64,000 nucleotides of DNA from Sphingobium xenophagum NBRC 107872 (GCF_000367345.1 NZ_BARE01000012.1:124001-188000), one strand, 5' to 3'. Counted from the first letter of the stretch, positions 24,725 through 33,574 are shown. A program made the numbers and translations. The notes: generated from the sequence alone by a model not told the origin.

Positions 24725-26140
24725 TCACATCGACAGTTCGGCAAGAAATTCGAGAGCGCGGTCGTGCGCTTCGGGCGCGCCGGCGCAGACGATGCGGTCG
24801 TCGCCGCCTTCCTTCTCGCTGTAGCGGCGTACCGGCGGAATGACGTGCGGCCCGGTGCGGCCGCAGGCGCAGGGCTTTTCCCAGCCCGCCAGCGTGATCT
24901 CGTCCCCCGTCACCAGCCCGGCCCAATAGGTGTTGGGCATCAGGTCGAACGAGGCGAAGCGGCCGGTCAGGCCGTCCTTGCGGGGCAAGGGCTTGCCCGT
25001 CGCCGGGTCGAGGAGGAACGGGATCTGGATCGGCGGGATGTGATAATGGCCATGCTCGCACATCATCGACAGACCCATCTGTTCGGATGTGGCGTACATT
25101 TCATAGATGGTATCGAAACCCAGAAACTCGAGCACGCGCTCGCGCCAGTCGTCGGGCAGTTCCTTGCCCTTCTTGCCACCGCCGGTCAGGAGCACGCTGC
25201 CCTTGCCGAAGACGTTCTTGAGGCCGCGCTTCAGCCCCTCCTCCGCCCAGTCGTAGAGGATCGCCCACATCGCCGTCACATAGACGTCGCGCCCACCGAA
25301 GCGTCGCTGCGCCTCGCTGAAGAAATGCTTGAGATCGTCGGGCCGACGCCGCTCCAGCTCCAGCAGCGCCTCCCGCCGTTCCAGCAGGACCGGCGGAATG
25401 TCGATCATGCCCGCCTCACCCCGCGCCTCTGCCGCGCCAAGACGGCCGCCCAGTGACGCGATGTCGGCGCTGAACCGGGCATTGGGATAGAGGAACAAGG
25501 TGTTTTCCTCGCCCTTGGCATAGAGATCGACCTGGATGCCGTTGCCGCGCTGCATCGCGGCCGCGCCATAACGATAGCCCGGAATGATGATCGGCATCCC
25601 GTCCTTCACAATGTCCCGACCCCGGTCCGGCCACCAGTCGCGGATGATGACCCCGGAATGGACGATCGTCTCGCGCCACTGCTTCTTGCTGCGGGGGACG
25701 AAGCTCAGCTTACCTGTGGTGCCCGACGTATGCTGGACGGTCAGGTCTGTTTCCGCGTCGAGCAGGTCGATCCAGTCGTCGATCGTCTCGATACCGCTGG
25801 CATCGACATGAGAAATGTCGCTGGTCGTCAGGCCAGCGAGCCATTTGGTGAGCTTGTCGAAGCGGCTGCGCTCCAGATAGCTGATCGGATAGGATTTGTA
25901 GACGGTGTGCGGAAACAGAAGTGGCGCCAGATCGTCGATCGTCTCGATGGTCTCGATGCCCTGCTCCCGCGCCAGCTTGTCCAGCACCGACAGGCCCGGC
26001 CGCAATTCGGCAAAGCGCTTGCGCGCGCCTTCCAAATGCAGCCTGTCGATCTCCTCGCGGCTGAGCGTGAAAGCCTGCGCATAGGGCGCGTCATGGAAAC
26101 TGGTGGGATCGGCGATCAGTCGATCGAGATAGCTGGTCAT
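24725..26140 (-). CDS. LuxE-like acyl-activating enzyme (acyl-protein synthetase family)
   Basis: This 471-residue adenylate-forming protein carries HTSGTTGKLSF at residues 137-147, GGGKKGKELP, YEMYATSEQMG, and a CACGRTGPH cluster followed by VRRYSEKEGG. A Cys about 20 residues from the C terminus (RIVCAGA) again lies where LuxE holds acyl. N-terminal similarity to the paralogue (RFAELRPGLSVLDK vs RFAERRQQIRVLDK) confirms common origin. It is the first gene of the minus-strand operon E-C-amidohydrolase. The upstream AraC gene is on the same strand with a 152-bp gap and probably controls it (inference). It may act as a coenzyme-A ligase instead of an acyl-protein synthetase. Confidence 0.82.
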   Translation of the reverse strand: MTSYLDRLIADPTSFHDAPYAQAFTLSREEIDRLHLEGARKRFAELRPGLSVLDKLAREQGIETIETIDDLAPLLFPHTVYKSYPISYLERSRFDKLTKWLAGLTTSDISHVDASGIETIDDWIDLLDAETDLTVQHTSGTTGKLSFVPRSKKQWRETIVHSGVIIRDWWPDRGRDIVKDGMPIIIPGYRYGAAAMQRGNGIQVDLYAKGEENTLFLYPNARFSADIASLGGRLGAAEARGEAGMIDIPPVLLERREALLELERRRPDDLKHFFSEAQRRFGGRDVYVTAMWAILYDWAEEGLKRGLKNVFGKGSVLLTGGGKKGKELPDDWRERVLEFLGFDTIYEMYATSEQMGLSMMCEHGHYHIPPIQIPFLLDPATGKPLPRKDGLTGRFASFDLMPNTYWAGLVTGDEITLAGWEKPCACGRTGPHVIPPVRRYSEKEGGDDRIVCAGAPEAHDRALEFLAELSM

Positions 26141-26292
26141 GGAGAAAATCCGCCTTTCTGTCGGGGACGGATTGTGGCGACGGCGGGGCGCTCCCCGCAA
26201 TGCCGATGCCTACCGCCGGAGCGCCCAAACATCGCCAGGGGGACATGATGCAACAGATGGGTTGAGGATGGAGTATTAGTTGAGAGGCGGGC

Positions 26293-27177
26293 TCAACGCG
26301 ATGCGCCACGGTCTTCGCGATATTCGCGTGGCGTCATGCCGGTCGCCTTGCGGAAGGCTGCCGAGAAAGCGGCGGCGCTCTGGAAGCCGCATTTGCCGGC
26401 GATTACCTTGATCATCGCCTCGTCGCGGACAAGCAGGTCTTGCGCACGCGCGATCCGGCGGCTGGCGATATAATCGGTCAGGGTTATGCCGGTGGTGGCC
26501 CGGAAAGTCCGAATCAAGTGGCGCGGGCTGGTACGAATTTCGGCGGCCAGATCGGCTACCGAAAGCATCTCGGCCAGATCGGCCTCTATCTTATCCTTGA
26601 TGCGACGCAAGCGCCAGCCGGGCATCTGTCCATGTGCGCTACGATCATATTGGGCGTGGCGAAAATGCCGGCACAGTTCGACGACGAGCATCAGCGCCAT
26701 ACTTTCGAGCAATATATCCTGCCCAAAGCCAGGGTTGCGCAATTCCTCCACCAGACGGGCAAGTCCCTGACGCACCCGACCGATCTGAACATCCTGACAT
26801 GCAGCCAGATCGGCGACGCTGTCATCCTCGAACAGTTGCATCGCCCGGTCGTTTTCAAATGTCAGACACAGCAGGCTGTGTTCGCCCGGTTCGCTCAGGG
26901 TCGCAAATGCGCCACCCTTGGGCAGGAAGACGACATCGCCTGGCGGGTCTGCCAGTTCGCGTTCGCTGTTGAAGAAACGAGCAGTGGGGCAGCGCGGGCC
27001 GATGGAAAAATCCAGATAGTAGGAATCAGGTTGAAAAACCGATCGGCTGCTCTGGGTCCATCCGAAGTGACGGATATCGGCGAAAATGCCATTCGCATGG
27101 AACCGCCGTTCCACATGGAAATGCGATGCAGTGTGCGGGGCACAAAGCGGCGGACCAAGATCGGCTTCATGTCGCAT
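26293..27177 (-). CDS. AraC family transcriptional regulator
   Basis: The 294-residue regulator has a C-terminal double helix-turn-helix: the first helix pair is MLSVADLAAEIRTSPRHLIRTF, the second VIAGKCGFQSAAAFSAAFRK followed by TGMTPREYR. The N-terminal part is a cupin-like ligand-binding region. The start at 27177 has GAGGAGGTTGAGG directly upstream, much better than the Met at 27195. It is upstream of the LuxE2 operon and downstream of the MFS gene, all on the minus strand, so it could control either. The inducer is probably a pathway intermediate or the substrate. Confidence 0.9.
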   Translation of the reverse strand: MRHEADLGPPLCAPHTASHFHVERRFHANGIFADIRHFGWTQSSRSVFQPDSYYLDFSIGPRCPTARFFNSERELADPPGDVVFLPKGGAFATLSEPGEHSLLCLTFENDRAMQLFEDDSVADLAACQDVQIGRVRQGLARLVEELRNPGFGQDILLESMALMLVVELCRHFRHAQYDRSAHGQMPGWRLRRIKDKIEADLAEMLSVADLAAEIRTSPRHLIRTFRATTGITLTDYIASRRIARAQDLLVRDEAMIKVIAGKCGFQSAAAFSAAFRKATGMTPREYREDRGASR

Positions 27178-27261
27178 CCTCAACCTCCTCGCCATCGATC
27201 AAATCTTGGCTCGATCCTGAAGCGCAGGATCATTATTTCCCTGTAGATCGCGAATGGCAAG

Positions 27262-28641
27262 TCAGTGCCGATCATGGTCGTGCACGTCCGCGACTACCCA
27301 TCGGCTCGCCAATGCAAACAGACCGGCGGCCAGTATGAAGAAGCAGGATCCCAGGCTGAGCGACAGGCGCAGCCCCTGCGCGCTTGCCGCCTCGCAGGCC
27401 GCGACGGCCCGCTTGGCGCATTCGGCCAGGCTGAGGCCTGCCGACACCCGCGCACTTTCCCCCAATATGTCGCTGGTAAGGCCGATCAGCGGCGGACCCA
27501 ATCCATAGCCTAATATGGAACTTGTGGCGATAATCACGGCGGAGGCCATGGCGCGCATATGCGGGGGCGCCACATCCTGTCCGTGCGCATACATGGCAGG
27601 CATGTAGAAATGCTGCCCCATGGATCCGAGCACCATCAACGCCACCGCAAGGCCAACCGTCGGAATCTGAAAAGCGAAGGCATATAGCGCCCCACACCAG
27701 AGCAATCCTAAGGAAGGCAACCAGGCCTTGATTCGCGGGCAGCGGCGCGCACCCAGGTCCATCATCGGGCCGCCCAGCAGCGTGAAGACGATGCCGACGC
27801 CACCGATCACCAACCCCATCAGTGCCGAAGCATTGGCCAGGGACAGACCATGTCCGCGCATCAGAAAGGATACCATATATTGTTGATTGGCATAGCTGCC
27901 GATCCCGGCGACGCCCCCCGCGACGGCCACCAGGGCGAAGCTGCGCCGGGCCAGCAACTGGCGGACTGTGTCGATGAAAGACGCGGCATGATGCGATCGG
28001 AGCTGGCTGCGCGGCGGTTCCGGCACGGTGGCGCGGAACAGTAGAGCGATGACGATGCCTGCCATCCCGCAGATTAGGAAAGCCGTGCGCCACCCATAAG
28101 CGGCGATCAGAGCACCCCCGCCCACCGCTGCGACGATGGCGCCGAAGGGACCAGCGACCGCGAAGATGGCAATGGCGGTCGTTCGACGTCGCGCGGGGAA
28201 TGCGTCGGAGATCAGAGAATGCGATGCCGGCGTGCATCCTGCTTCGCCAATGCTGACGGCGGCTCGCCCGACGAGCATCTGGACGAAATTGGCTGCAATT
28301 CCGCAAAAGGCCGTCATGGCGCTCCACAATGTCAGCGAAATGGCGATGATCCCCACCCGGCGACCGCGGTCCGCCGCGCGCGCGATCGGGAAACTGAAGA
28401 CCGTGTAGAGTATGGCGAAGGCGGGTCCGCCAATCAAGCCCAGCTGAAAATCGCTGAGATGGAGATCGACCTTGATCATTTCCTGGGCGACCGAGAAGAG
28501 CAGTCGATCAATATAATTGAGGCAATTGAGTAGAAACAGCGCCACAATTGTCCACGATAACAGTGGTCGCCTGCCGGCGGAAAGCGATGCGTTTTCCGCT
28601 ATCGGTTGCGGACCTGCATCCACTATTGACGGATTGTGCAT
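27262..28641 (-). CDS. MFS transporter (Spinster-like)
   Basis: The 459-residue permease has 12 predicted membrane helices. The first is LLSWTIVALFLLNCLNYIDRLLFSV with the charged pair typical of the Spns-like MFS branch, followed by the loop-2 motif ARAADRGRRVG. The cytoplasmic centre lies around residues 205-230. The ATG at 28641 follows AGGATGAG; a GTG one codon earlier is possible. It lies next to an AraC regulator and two TonB receptors, so it probably imports the compound that crosses the outer membrane through those receptors, or exports an intermediate. Specificity cannot be read. Confidence 0.9.
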   Translation of the reverse strand: MHNPSIVDAGPQPIAENASLSAGRRPLLSWTIVALFLLNCLNYIDRLLFSVAQEMIKVDLHLSDFQLGLIGGPAFAILYTVFSFPIARAADRGRRVGIIAISLTLWSAMTAFCGIAANFVQMLVGRAAVSIGEAGCTPASHSLISDAFPARRRTTAIAIFAVAGPFGAIVAAVGGGALIAAYGWRTAFLICGMAGIVIALLFRATVPEPPRSQLRSHHAASFIDTVRQLLARRSFALVAVAGGVAGIGSYANQQYMVSFLMRGHGLSLANASALMGLVIGGVGIVFTLLGGPMMDLGARRCPRIKAWLPSLGLLWCGALYAFAFQIPTVGLAVALMVLGSMGQHFYMPAMYAHGQDVAPPHMRAMASAVIIATSSILGYGLGPPLIGLTSDILGESARVSAGLSLAECAKRAVAACEAASAQGLRLSLSLGSCFFILAAGLFALASRWVVADVHDHDRH

Positions 28642-28918
28642 CACTCATCCTATTTCATTTTTATCGACTGTAATGAAAGCTATGCCAACACTGCACACTA
28701 TGCCTCCGCCACGACTATCGCCGGGACGACGGATGTCGCGCCGGAGACATATTCCTTCCCATATGGCTCCCCGTCGATTTCCCGGATAGTGCGCAAAATG
28801 CTGGCAAAGGGGGATTTACGATGATCGCAGTCCGCGCGCCCGCCATGTCGATCTGCGGGCCGCCGCTTGGCAAAGTCGCGCCACGCAGGACCGCATCATG
28901 ATCCAGTCGATCGGCATC
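28642..28918. other. Intergenic gap without recognised gene
   Basis: These 277 bases lie between the MFS start and the end of a small minus-strand ORF. They are less GC-rich than the neighbours near 28645-28700 and should hold the MFS promoter. Short ORFs here (for example 28816-29094 minus) have no recognisable features. No hairpin or palindrome stands out. Confidence 0.4.
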
Positions 28919-29167
28919 TTACAGGCAGCGACGCCGTTTCCCGCCATATCGCTTCCCGCAATATTCGCCCAGATCGCGCATATCCTTCGCAGCAGCTGCA
29001 GCCTGGTGTTGCTCGCAGGGAAATTCCTTTTCACGCGCCTCGACACGCTCGCACAATTCTTCGATATCGCATCGTGAAAGAATGTTCTTTTCACGCAAAT
29101 AGCAGACCAGGCTTTGCAATATGATCAAAGCCTTGTCGCCACTGTCCACCGATTGACTGATATCCAT
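28919..29167 (-). CDS. Small hypothetical protein, 82 residues
   Basis: The ORF encodes a charged, helical protein starting MDISQSVDSGDKALIILQSL and containing CDIEELCERVEAREKEF and a basic Cys-containing tail (KRYGGKRRRC). Four Cys residues occur in 82. An AGGG sits eight bases before the ATG at 29167; an upstream Met at 29197 has no ribosome site. Composition and helix pattern look like a genuine protein, and it fills the gap between the MFS gene and the TonB receptor on the same strand. I do not recognise the family; a small regulatory or stress protein is possible. Confidence 0.5.
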   Translation of the reverse strand: MDISQSVDSGDKALIILQSLVCYLREKNILSRCDIEELCERVEAREKEFPCEQHQAAAAAKDMRDLGEYCGKRYGGKRRRCL

Positions 29168-29332
29168 TTTTCGACCCTGGACCTTGAAATACGGCATAAC
29201 TGCTCGTTTCTTGACCGGGCAGTTATGCAGCAGATCAGCGATGGAACTCCTGACGAAAGATAGGATCGTTCACACAGGCCGGATCGGATCCATGAGTGAA
29301 GTGGACGAAGCCACATCACCCATGCCCCTATG

Positions 29333-31765
29333 TCAGAAGCGATAGGAAACCGTTGCGCCCCATGTGCGCGGCGCTGCGGTAAAGCCGATCGCGGTGCCGA
29401 AGGTGCCATAACCGTTGAATATGGCGTTATAATATTTTGCCTGCGTCAGGTTGCGCCCCCAAAGGGTGAACTCCATTCCGCCGTCGAGCTTGAAATTCAG
29501 GCTTCCGTTCAGCACGCCATAGGCCTTGAGCCGACTGAAGCTGTTCTGCGTATCGATGAAGCTGATAGCCGCCGCACGCTCCGCCGCATCGTTCACACCA
29601 TCGTTGAGCGCCGGTGTCGTCAAATCCGCAGTGGCATAGTCCTGGTAAACGGCAGAAGTGTAGGCATAGTCGGCATGCAGCGCAATTTCGCCGCCTTTGA
29701 CCGGGAAACGCTGCGTCGCGCCGATGTTCCAGGTCCAGCGCGGCGCGCGCGGAACGACCTCACCGCTACGATCTACCGTACCGCCCAGGCCCGCCGCAGT
29801 GAATGATCCCGCAGCATATTTCGGCTTAAGCCAGGACAAGGCGCCGCTCAATTCCATGCCCTGCCACGGAATGAGCGTACCTTCAAATTCAAGGCCATAG
29901 GCCTTCACATCGCCTGCATTCTGAACGAACTGGGTCAGATTAGCGCCAACCAGGGCATTGACGACATTCTGGGCGCCGTTGCGCCAAATGTAGAATCCAG
30001 CAAAATTAGTTCGCAGATGCCGATCGAAAAAGTCGCCCTTGAAGCCGATCTCGGCATCCTTCACCTTTTCCGGCGCAAAGGAACTCGCATCGGGCGGGGT
30101 CGGACGCGAATTGAGACCGCCGGCCAGTGCGGCGCCACCCGTCTTTGCATAGATGAGCTTGCCGTCTCCCAGTTCGTAGTCGATGCTGGCAAGCCAGGCG
30201 GGATAATCAAATTTGGCCGTCACAGGATCCGTGCAATCCGGACCGGGGGCGACCAGATTTGCATTAGCACCCACGGCGCATAGCCCCGTAGCGGGCAACG
30301 TGATCAGTCGGCCGTTGGAGAGGAACGAACCGGAAAAGCCCGGAATTCCTCCGATATAGCCCATGCGGTTGATCGAACGCTTGTCCCAGGTATAGCGGAA
30401 TCCGCCGGTCACGCGCAGCCGTTCGGTCAGGCTGTAGTTGACTTGGGCGAACAAGGCTTTCGATTCCGACTTGTATGTGGCCAGGTTGGTATTGGCCGGG
30501 GCCAGGTTGAAACCGAAGTCGGTATCCTGGAAGACGAGCGACTGGGACTGCTCATCGCCCGTTTCCTTGAAATAGAAACCGCCGAAAATGAACTCCAGCT
30601 TCCCCAGGTTACCGGAGAATTGCAGTTCCTCGCTACGCTGCTTTTGCGAATAGTCGCTCGCATAAGATGCGATCTTGGCGGGCGTGCCGTCAAGATCGGT
30701 ACCATCCCCGGTATCCGCCTCGCGATAGGCCGTTATCGATTTGATCTTAACGTCGCCCAGATCATATTCGATGGTCGCACGGACACCCCACGTCTTGTTA
30801 TAATTATATGGCGTATCGATGTTGGCGTTGCCCGTGTCGGGATCATTATATGTTCTGTAAAAGCGGCTCTTGCTCTGAAGGAAGCTGGCGATGTCGAATT
30901 GACCGGAATATAGTGCGAGCGCCGGTCCGGTCGGGTTGATACCGCGCAGAGCGACGTTATTGTATGTATCTTTGATATTGGCATAGTCGGCCGACAGGGA
31001 TACGGTCATCGGGATCGCGGACGGCTCCCAGTTCAGCGTGGCACGGCCCGCGATGTCGTGATCGATACGGGCCGCATCGACCCCTCTTATCGGATTGTCG
31101 CCAAAACCCTTGCCCCTCTCGCCATAGCGGCCAGCCAAGCGCAAGGACAATTCATCGCCCGAAATCGGCAAGGTCAGCGCGGATTCGATGGACCAGCTTT
31201 CATAGTTACCGATACGTCCGGTTACATAGCCGCCGAAATTTCCATCCGGCTGCACAGTTGTCATGTTGAGGGCGCCACCCGTCGTGTTGCGTCCGAACAA
31301 GGTTCCCTGGGTTCCGCGCAAGACCTCGACCGAAGCCAGATCGAGAAGTCCGAGATTCCCGGCGATAGGTCGCCCATAATAGACGCCATCGACATAGATG
31401 CCGACCGCAGGATCGGAAAATGAGTTAGGGCTGTTCTGCGCATTGCCACGGATGGCGAGATATATGAGCGATGCGTTGCCGGTGCCACCGGATTGCACCG
31501 ACAAACCCGGCGCCGCCCGGCCCACATCCGCCACTTCGACAATCTGCCGTTCAAGCAGCGCAGTCGGATCGAGCGCCGTGACGGCAACGGGAACCGTCTG
31601 AAGATTTTCCGACGTGCGGCGAGCCGTCACGATGATGTCGCGCACGCCGCTATTGTCATCACCGCTCGCACTTTGCTCGACCGCTTCTGCCGCGTGGCTT
31701 ACGCCTGCACCACCGACACCCAATACCGTGCCGGCCATCAGGATTGCGCGGAATATTTTAACCAT
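29333..31765 (-). CDS. TonB-dependent outer-membrane receptor
   Basis: This 810-residue receptor has a cleavable signal peptide (MVKIFRAILMAGTVLGVGGA, cleavage after SHA), a TonB-box/plug start DIIVTARRTSENLQTVPVAV, the plug motif EVLRGTQGTLFGRNTTGGA, and a beta-barrel ending in the terminal aromatic YRF. Such receptors in sphingomonads import hydrophobic or aromatic nutrients using TonB energy. GGAGGGGATGAA precedes the ATG. It has a long AT-rich upstream region and is downstream of the kinase at 32062 on the same strand. The second receptor at 33575 is only distantly related in the barrel, so the two may bind different forms of the substrate. Confidence 0.93.
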   Translation of the reverse strand: MVKIFRAILMAGTVLGVGGAGVSHAAEAVEQSASGDDNSGVRDIIVTARRTSENLQTVPVAVTALDPTALLERQIVEVADVGRAAPGLSVQSGGTGNASLIYLAIRGNAQNSPNSFSDPAVGIYVDGVYYGRPIAGNLGLLDLASVEVLRGTQGTLFGRNTTGGALNMTTVQPDGNFGGYVTGRIGNYESWSIESALTLPISGDELSLRLAGRYGERGKGFGDNPIRGVDAARIDHDIAGRATLNWEPSAIPMTVSLSADYANIKDTYNNVALRGINPTGPALALYSGQFDIASFLQSKSRFYRTYNDPDTGNANIDTPYNYNKTWGVRATIEYDLGDVKIKSITAYREADTGDGTDLDGTPAKIASYASDYSQKQRSEELQFSGNLGKLEFIFGGFYFKETGDEQSQSLVFQDTDFGFNLAPANTNLATYKSESKALFAQVNYSLTERLRVTGGFRYTWDKRSINRMGYIGGIPGFSGSFLSNGRLITLPATGLCAVGANANLVAPGPDCTDPVTAKFDYPAWLASIDYELGDGKLIYAKTGGAALAGGLNSRPTPPDASSFAPEKVKDAEIGFKGDFFDRHLRTNFAGFYIWRNGAQNVVNALVGANLTQFVQNAGDVKAYGLEFEGTLIPWQGMELSGALSWLKPKYAAGSFTAAGLGGTVDRSGEVVPRAPRWTWNIGATQRFPVKGGEIALHADYAYTSAVYQDYATADLTTPALNDGVNDAAERAAAISFIDTQNSFSRLKAYGVLNGSLNFKLDGGMEFTLWGRNLTQAKYYNAIFNGYGTFGTAIGFTAAPRTWGATVSYRF

Positions 31766-32061
31766 TTCATCCCCTCCACTATTAATATTATTAAATAACG
31801 GAATTTAATTACCATTTTTATTATTATTTTTATGCATTTATATTAATGGCACTAAGAGAAGAAATATTATATACTTATATTATATTACCGATCTAAGGCC
31901 GCGAATATGATCTTGAAAACTAGATCAGTGCGATATTGGGCAGTATATTAAGTACTTTACCGTTTCGCCGTCGCCGGTTATTTCACCCTCCGAATTTTAT
32001 CGTTTCATACGCAGAAGACACATACCGTCGGATAGGTATCCTGACCCAGAGGCCCACGCAC
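31766..32061. promoter_or_regulatory. AT-rich intergenic region upstream of TonB receptor
   Basis: These 296 bases are strikingly AT-rich (runs such as ttattattattttta and atattatatacttatattata) in a GC-rich window. They lie upstream of the receptor at 29333-31765 and downstream of the kinase stop at 32062. They likely contain the receptor promoter and perhaps a silencer-binding tract. A GGATA-GG-TATCC palindrome occurs at 32030-32041. No gene was seen. Confidence 0.45.
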
Positions 32062-33456
32062 TTACCCCCGTAGCAAGGGCTCCATGGGCACCAGAACAAG
32101 ATGATCGGCAGGCGCATCGGGACCTGCGATCACCAGGCATTGTCGCAGCATCCGCCGGTGAAAGAAGCGCGTCAGGGCGGCATGGTCGGCAGGCGTGCTC
32201 TTTTCGATGAAGCGCATCAATGCGGCCTCACCCGCGGCGGCATCGGCATAGGCCGTACCCAGCAGCGCCTCGACGTCCTTGCCATCCTCTTCCCGCAGCC
32301 AATCGCGATAGCGCAGCTGGTTCCGCAGATAGTGAGGGATCGAGGCAAGGATATTACGTTGCCAGCCCTGTAGCGATCCGCTTTCCGGCAGACGTTCGAT
32401 CTCCGCCTGCAATTTATGAAGTGCCAGATCATTCTGGTCGACGGCGGCGGGCGGCGGAAGCGCAATGTCGTCGAGCGCCACGCCCAATATCTCGGCCAAC
32501 GCCTCCATACATCGCCGTCCGATCATCGACACCTGTACCGCTGCCTCGACCCAATCGCCGCCGCGCCCCTTTTCGTGCATCCCGAACAGGGGACCGTAAA
32601 TGGCTTCGGCGAGGAAGGACACGGTGTGATAGGCGATCGCGTCAAAATCGAGAGGTACGCCGATCGCCGTTTCATAGTGACGGAATAGAGCGGCGACGTC
32701 GCCCATATTCTCGATCGGGTGGCGCCCCCGGAAGCACGCGAGATCGCGCATGGGATCGCCTAGATGACCGATTTCCACATCCAATATGCCGGTAACCTGA
32801 GTACCGTCCGAAAGGAACTGGCCGCAATCGCCCGTGACGAAGGAGATGGATTCCCGATGTCGGGGATAGTTTCGGCGCAGCCATCGCGCGCAAAATTCCA
32901 GCAGCGGATCGGTGATGCCCTGCTCGACCGTCATGGCATGAAAGCGTTCGAAATTATGCAGGGCGATCTCGCGCGCACTCTGCGGCAAATGGGCTCCGCC
33001 TTCGATGAAAGCCTGACTTGGCAGGCTGTGGATGTCAGCCAATATCTCCATATAGCGTAGCGATGCGGCCCACCGATCCTCGGTCATCACCGACGCGCTT
33101 TCGATCGCCTCCTGGACCAGGCCGGGATCCCGGCCGCCTTCTATCCATTCCATCACGATGGTGTTGGGTTGGTCGCACATGCCCAATATGGCGGGAATGG
33201 GAATGCCATTTTCATGCAGTGCGCGCTGCATGCCCATTTCATACACAAGCGGATAGGGATGGGTCGGCCAGGTGCGGTCGCCCTTGAGCAGAAAGTCGCG
33301 CTTCACACCATTTTGCTGCGCGCTGGCGCGCCAGACCGGGCGCCAGCGCCGCTGTTTTTCGAGCACGACTTCAGAACAACCCAGGACATCCTCAAGCCAT
33401 CGGCTGAGCTGTTCGCGGCTTTCGGCCTGATCCTGATCGGCTTCGGTCTGCGCCAT
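32062..33456 (-). CDS. APH-fold phosphotransferase with altered catalytic loop
   Basis: The 464-residue kinase shares the long architecture of 10146-11519: N-lobe RWRPVWRASAQQ, hinge IVMEWIEGG, catalytic loop FVTGDCGQFLSD, metal site ILDVEIGHLGDPMRD, and a helical C-terminal extension. As in the other long kinase, Asn of the canonical GDxxxxN is absent and Gln occurs three residues after Asp. The start at 33456 has GAGAGGA upstream; the in-frame Met at 33489 is less likely. It lies between the two TonB receptors on the same strand, linking phosphorylation to uptake. The acceptor is unknown. Confidence 0.82.
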   Translation of the reverse strand: MAQTEADQDQAESREQLSRWLEDVLGCSEVVLEKQRRWRPVWRASAQQNGVKRDFLLKGDRTWPTHPYPLVYEMGMQRALHENGIPIPAILGMCDQPNTIVMEWIEGGRDPGLVQEAIESASVMTEDRWAASLRYMEILADIHSLPSQAFIEGGAHLPQSAREIALHNFERFHAMTVEQGITDPLLEFCARWLRRNYPRHRESISFVTGDCGQFLSDGTQVTGILDVEIGHLGDPMRDLACFRGRHPIENMGDVAALFRHYETAIGVPLDFDAIAYHTVSFLAEAIYGPLFGMHEKGRGGDWVEAAVQVSMIGRRCMEALAEILGVALDDIALPPPAAVDQNDLALHKLQAEIERLPESGSLQGWQRNILASIPHYLRNQLRYRDWLREEDGKDVEALLGTAYADAAAGEAALMRFIEKSTPADHAALTRFFHRRMLRQCLVIAGPDAPADHLVLVPMEPLLRG

Positions 33457-33574
33457 CGACGGTCCTCTCCATAGTCTTTTTCTGTCCATTATGGCCGGTG
33501 CGCCATGCGCCTTTTATGGGCCGGGCGGCCGTTGCGGAAAGATCGGGCTGACGCACCGTTTTTAGTGCCTGCCC

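Noticed and set aside
14969..26140. A true bioluminescence (lux) operon
   Set aside because: There is no LuxA/LuxB pair or LuxD; only one luciferase-superfamily protein of the general LLM type is present.
1..33456. Aminoglycoside resistance role for the APH-fold genes
   Set aside because: They are embedded in catabolic operons, occur as five divergent copies, and resemble the ecdysteroid-kinase/LvaA-like groups.
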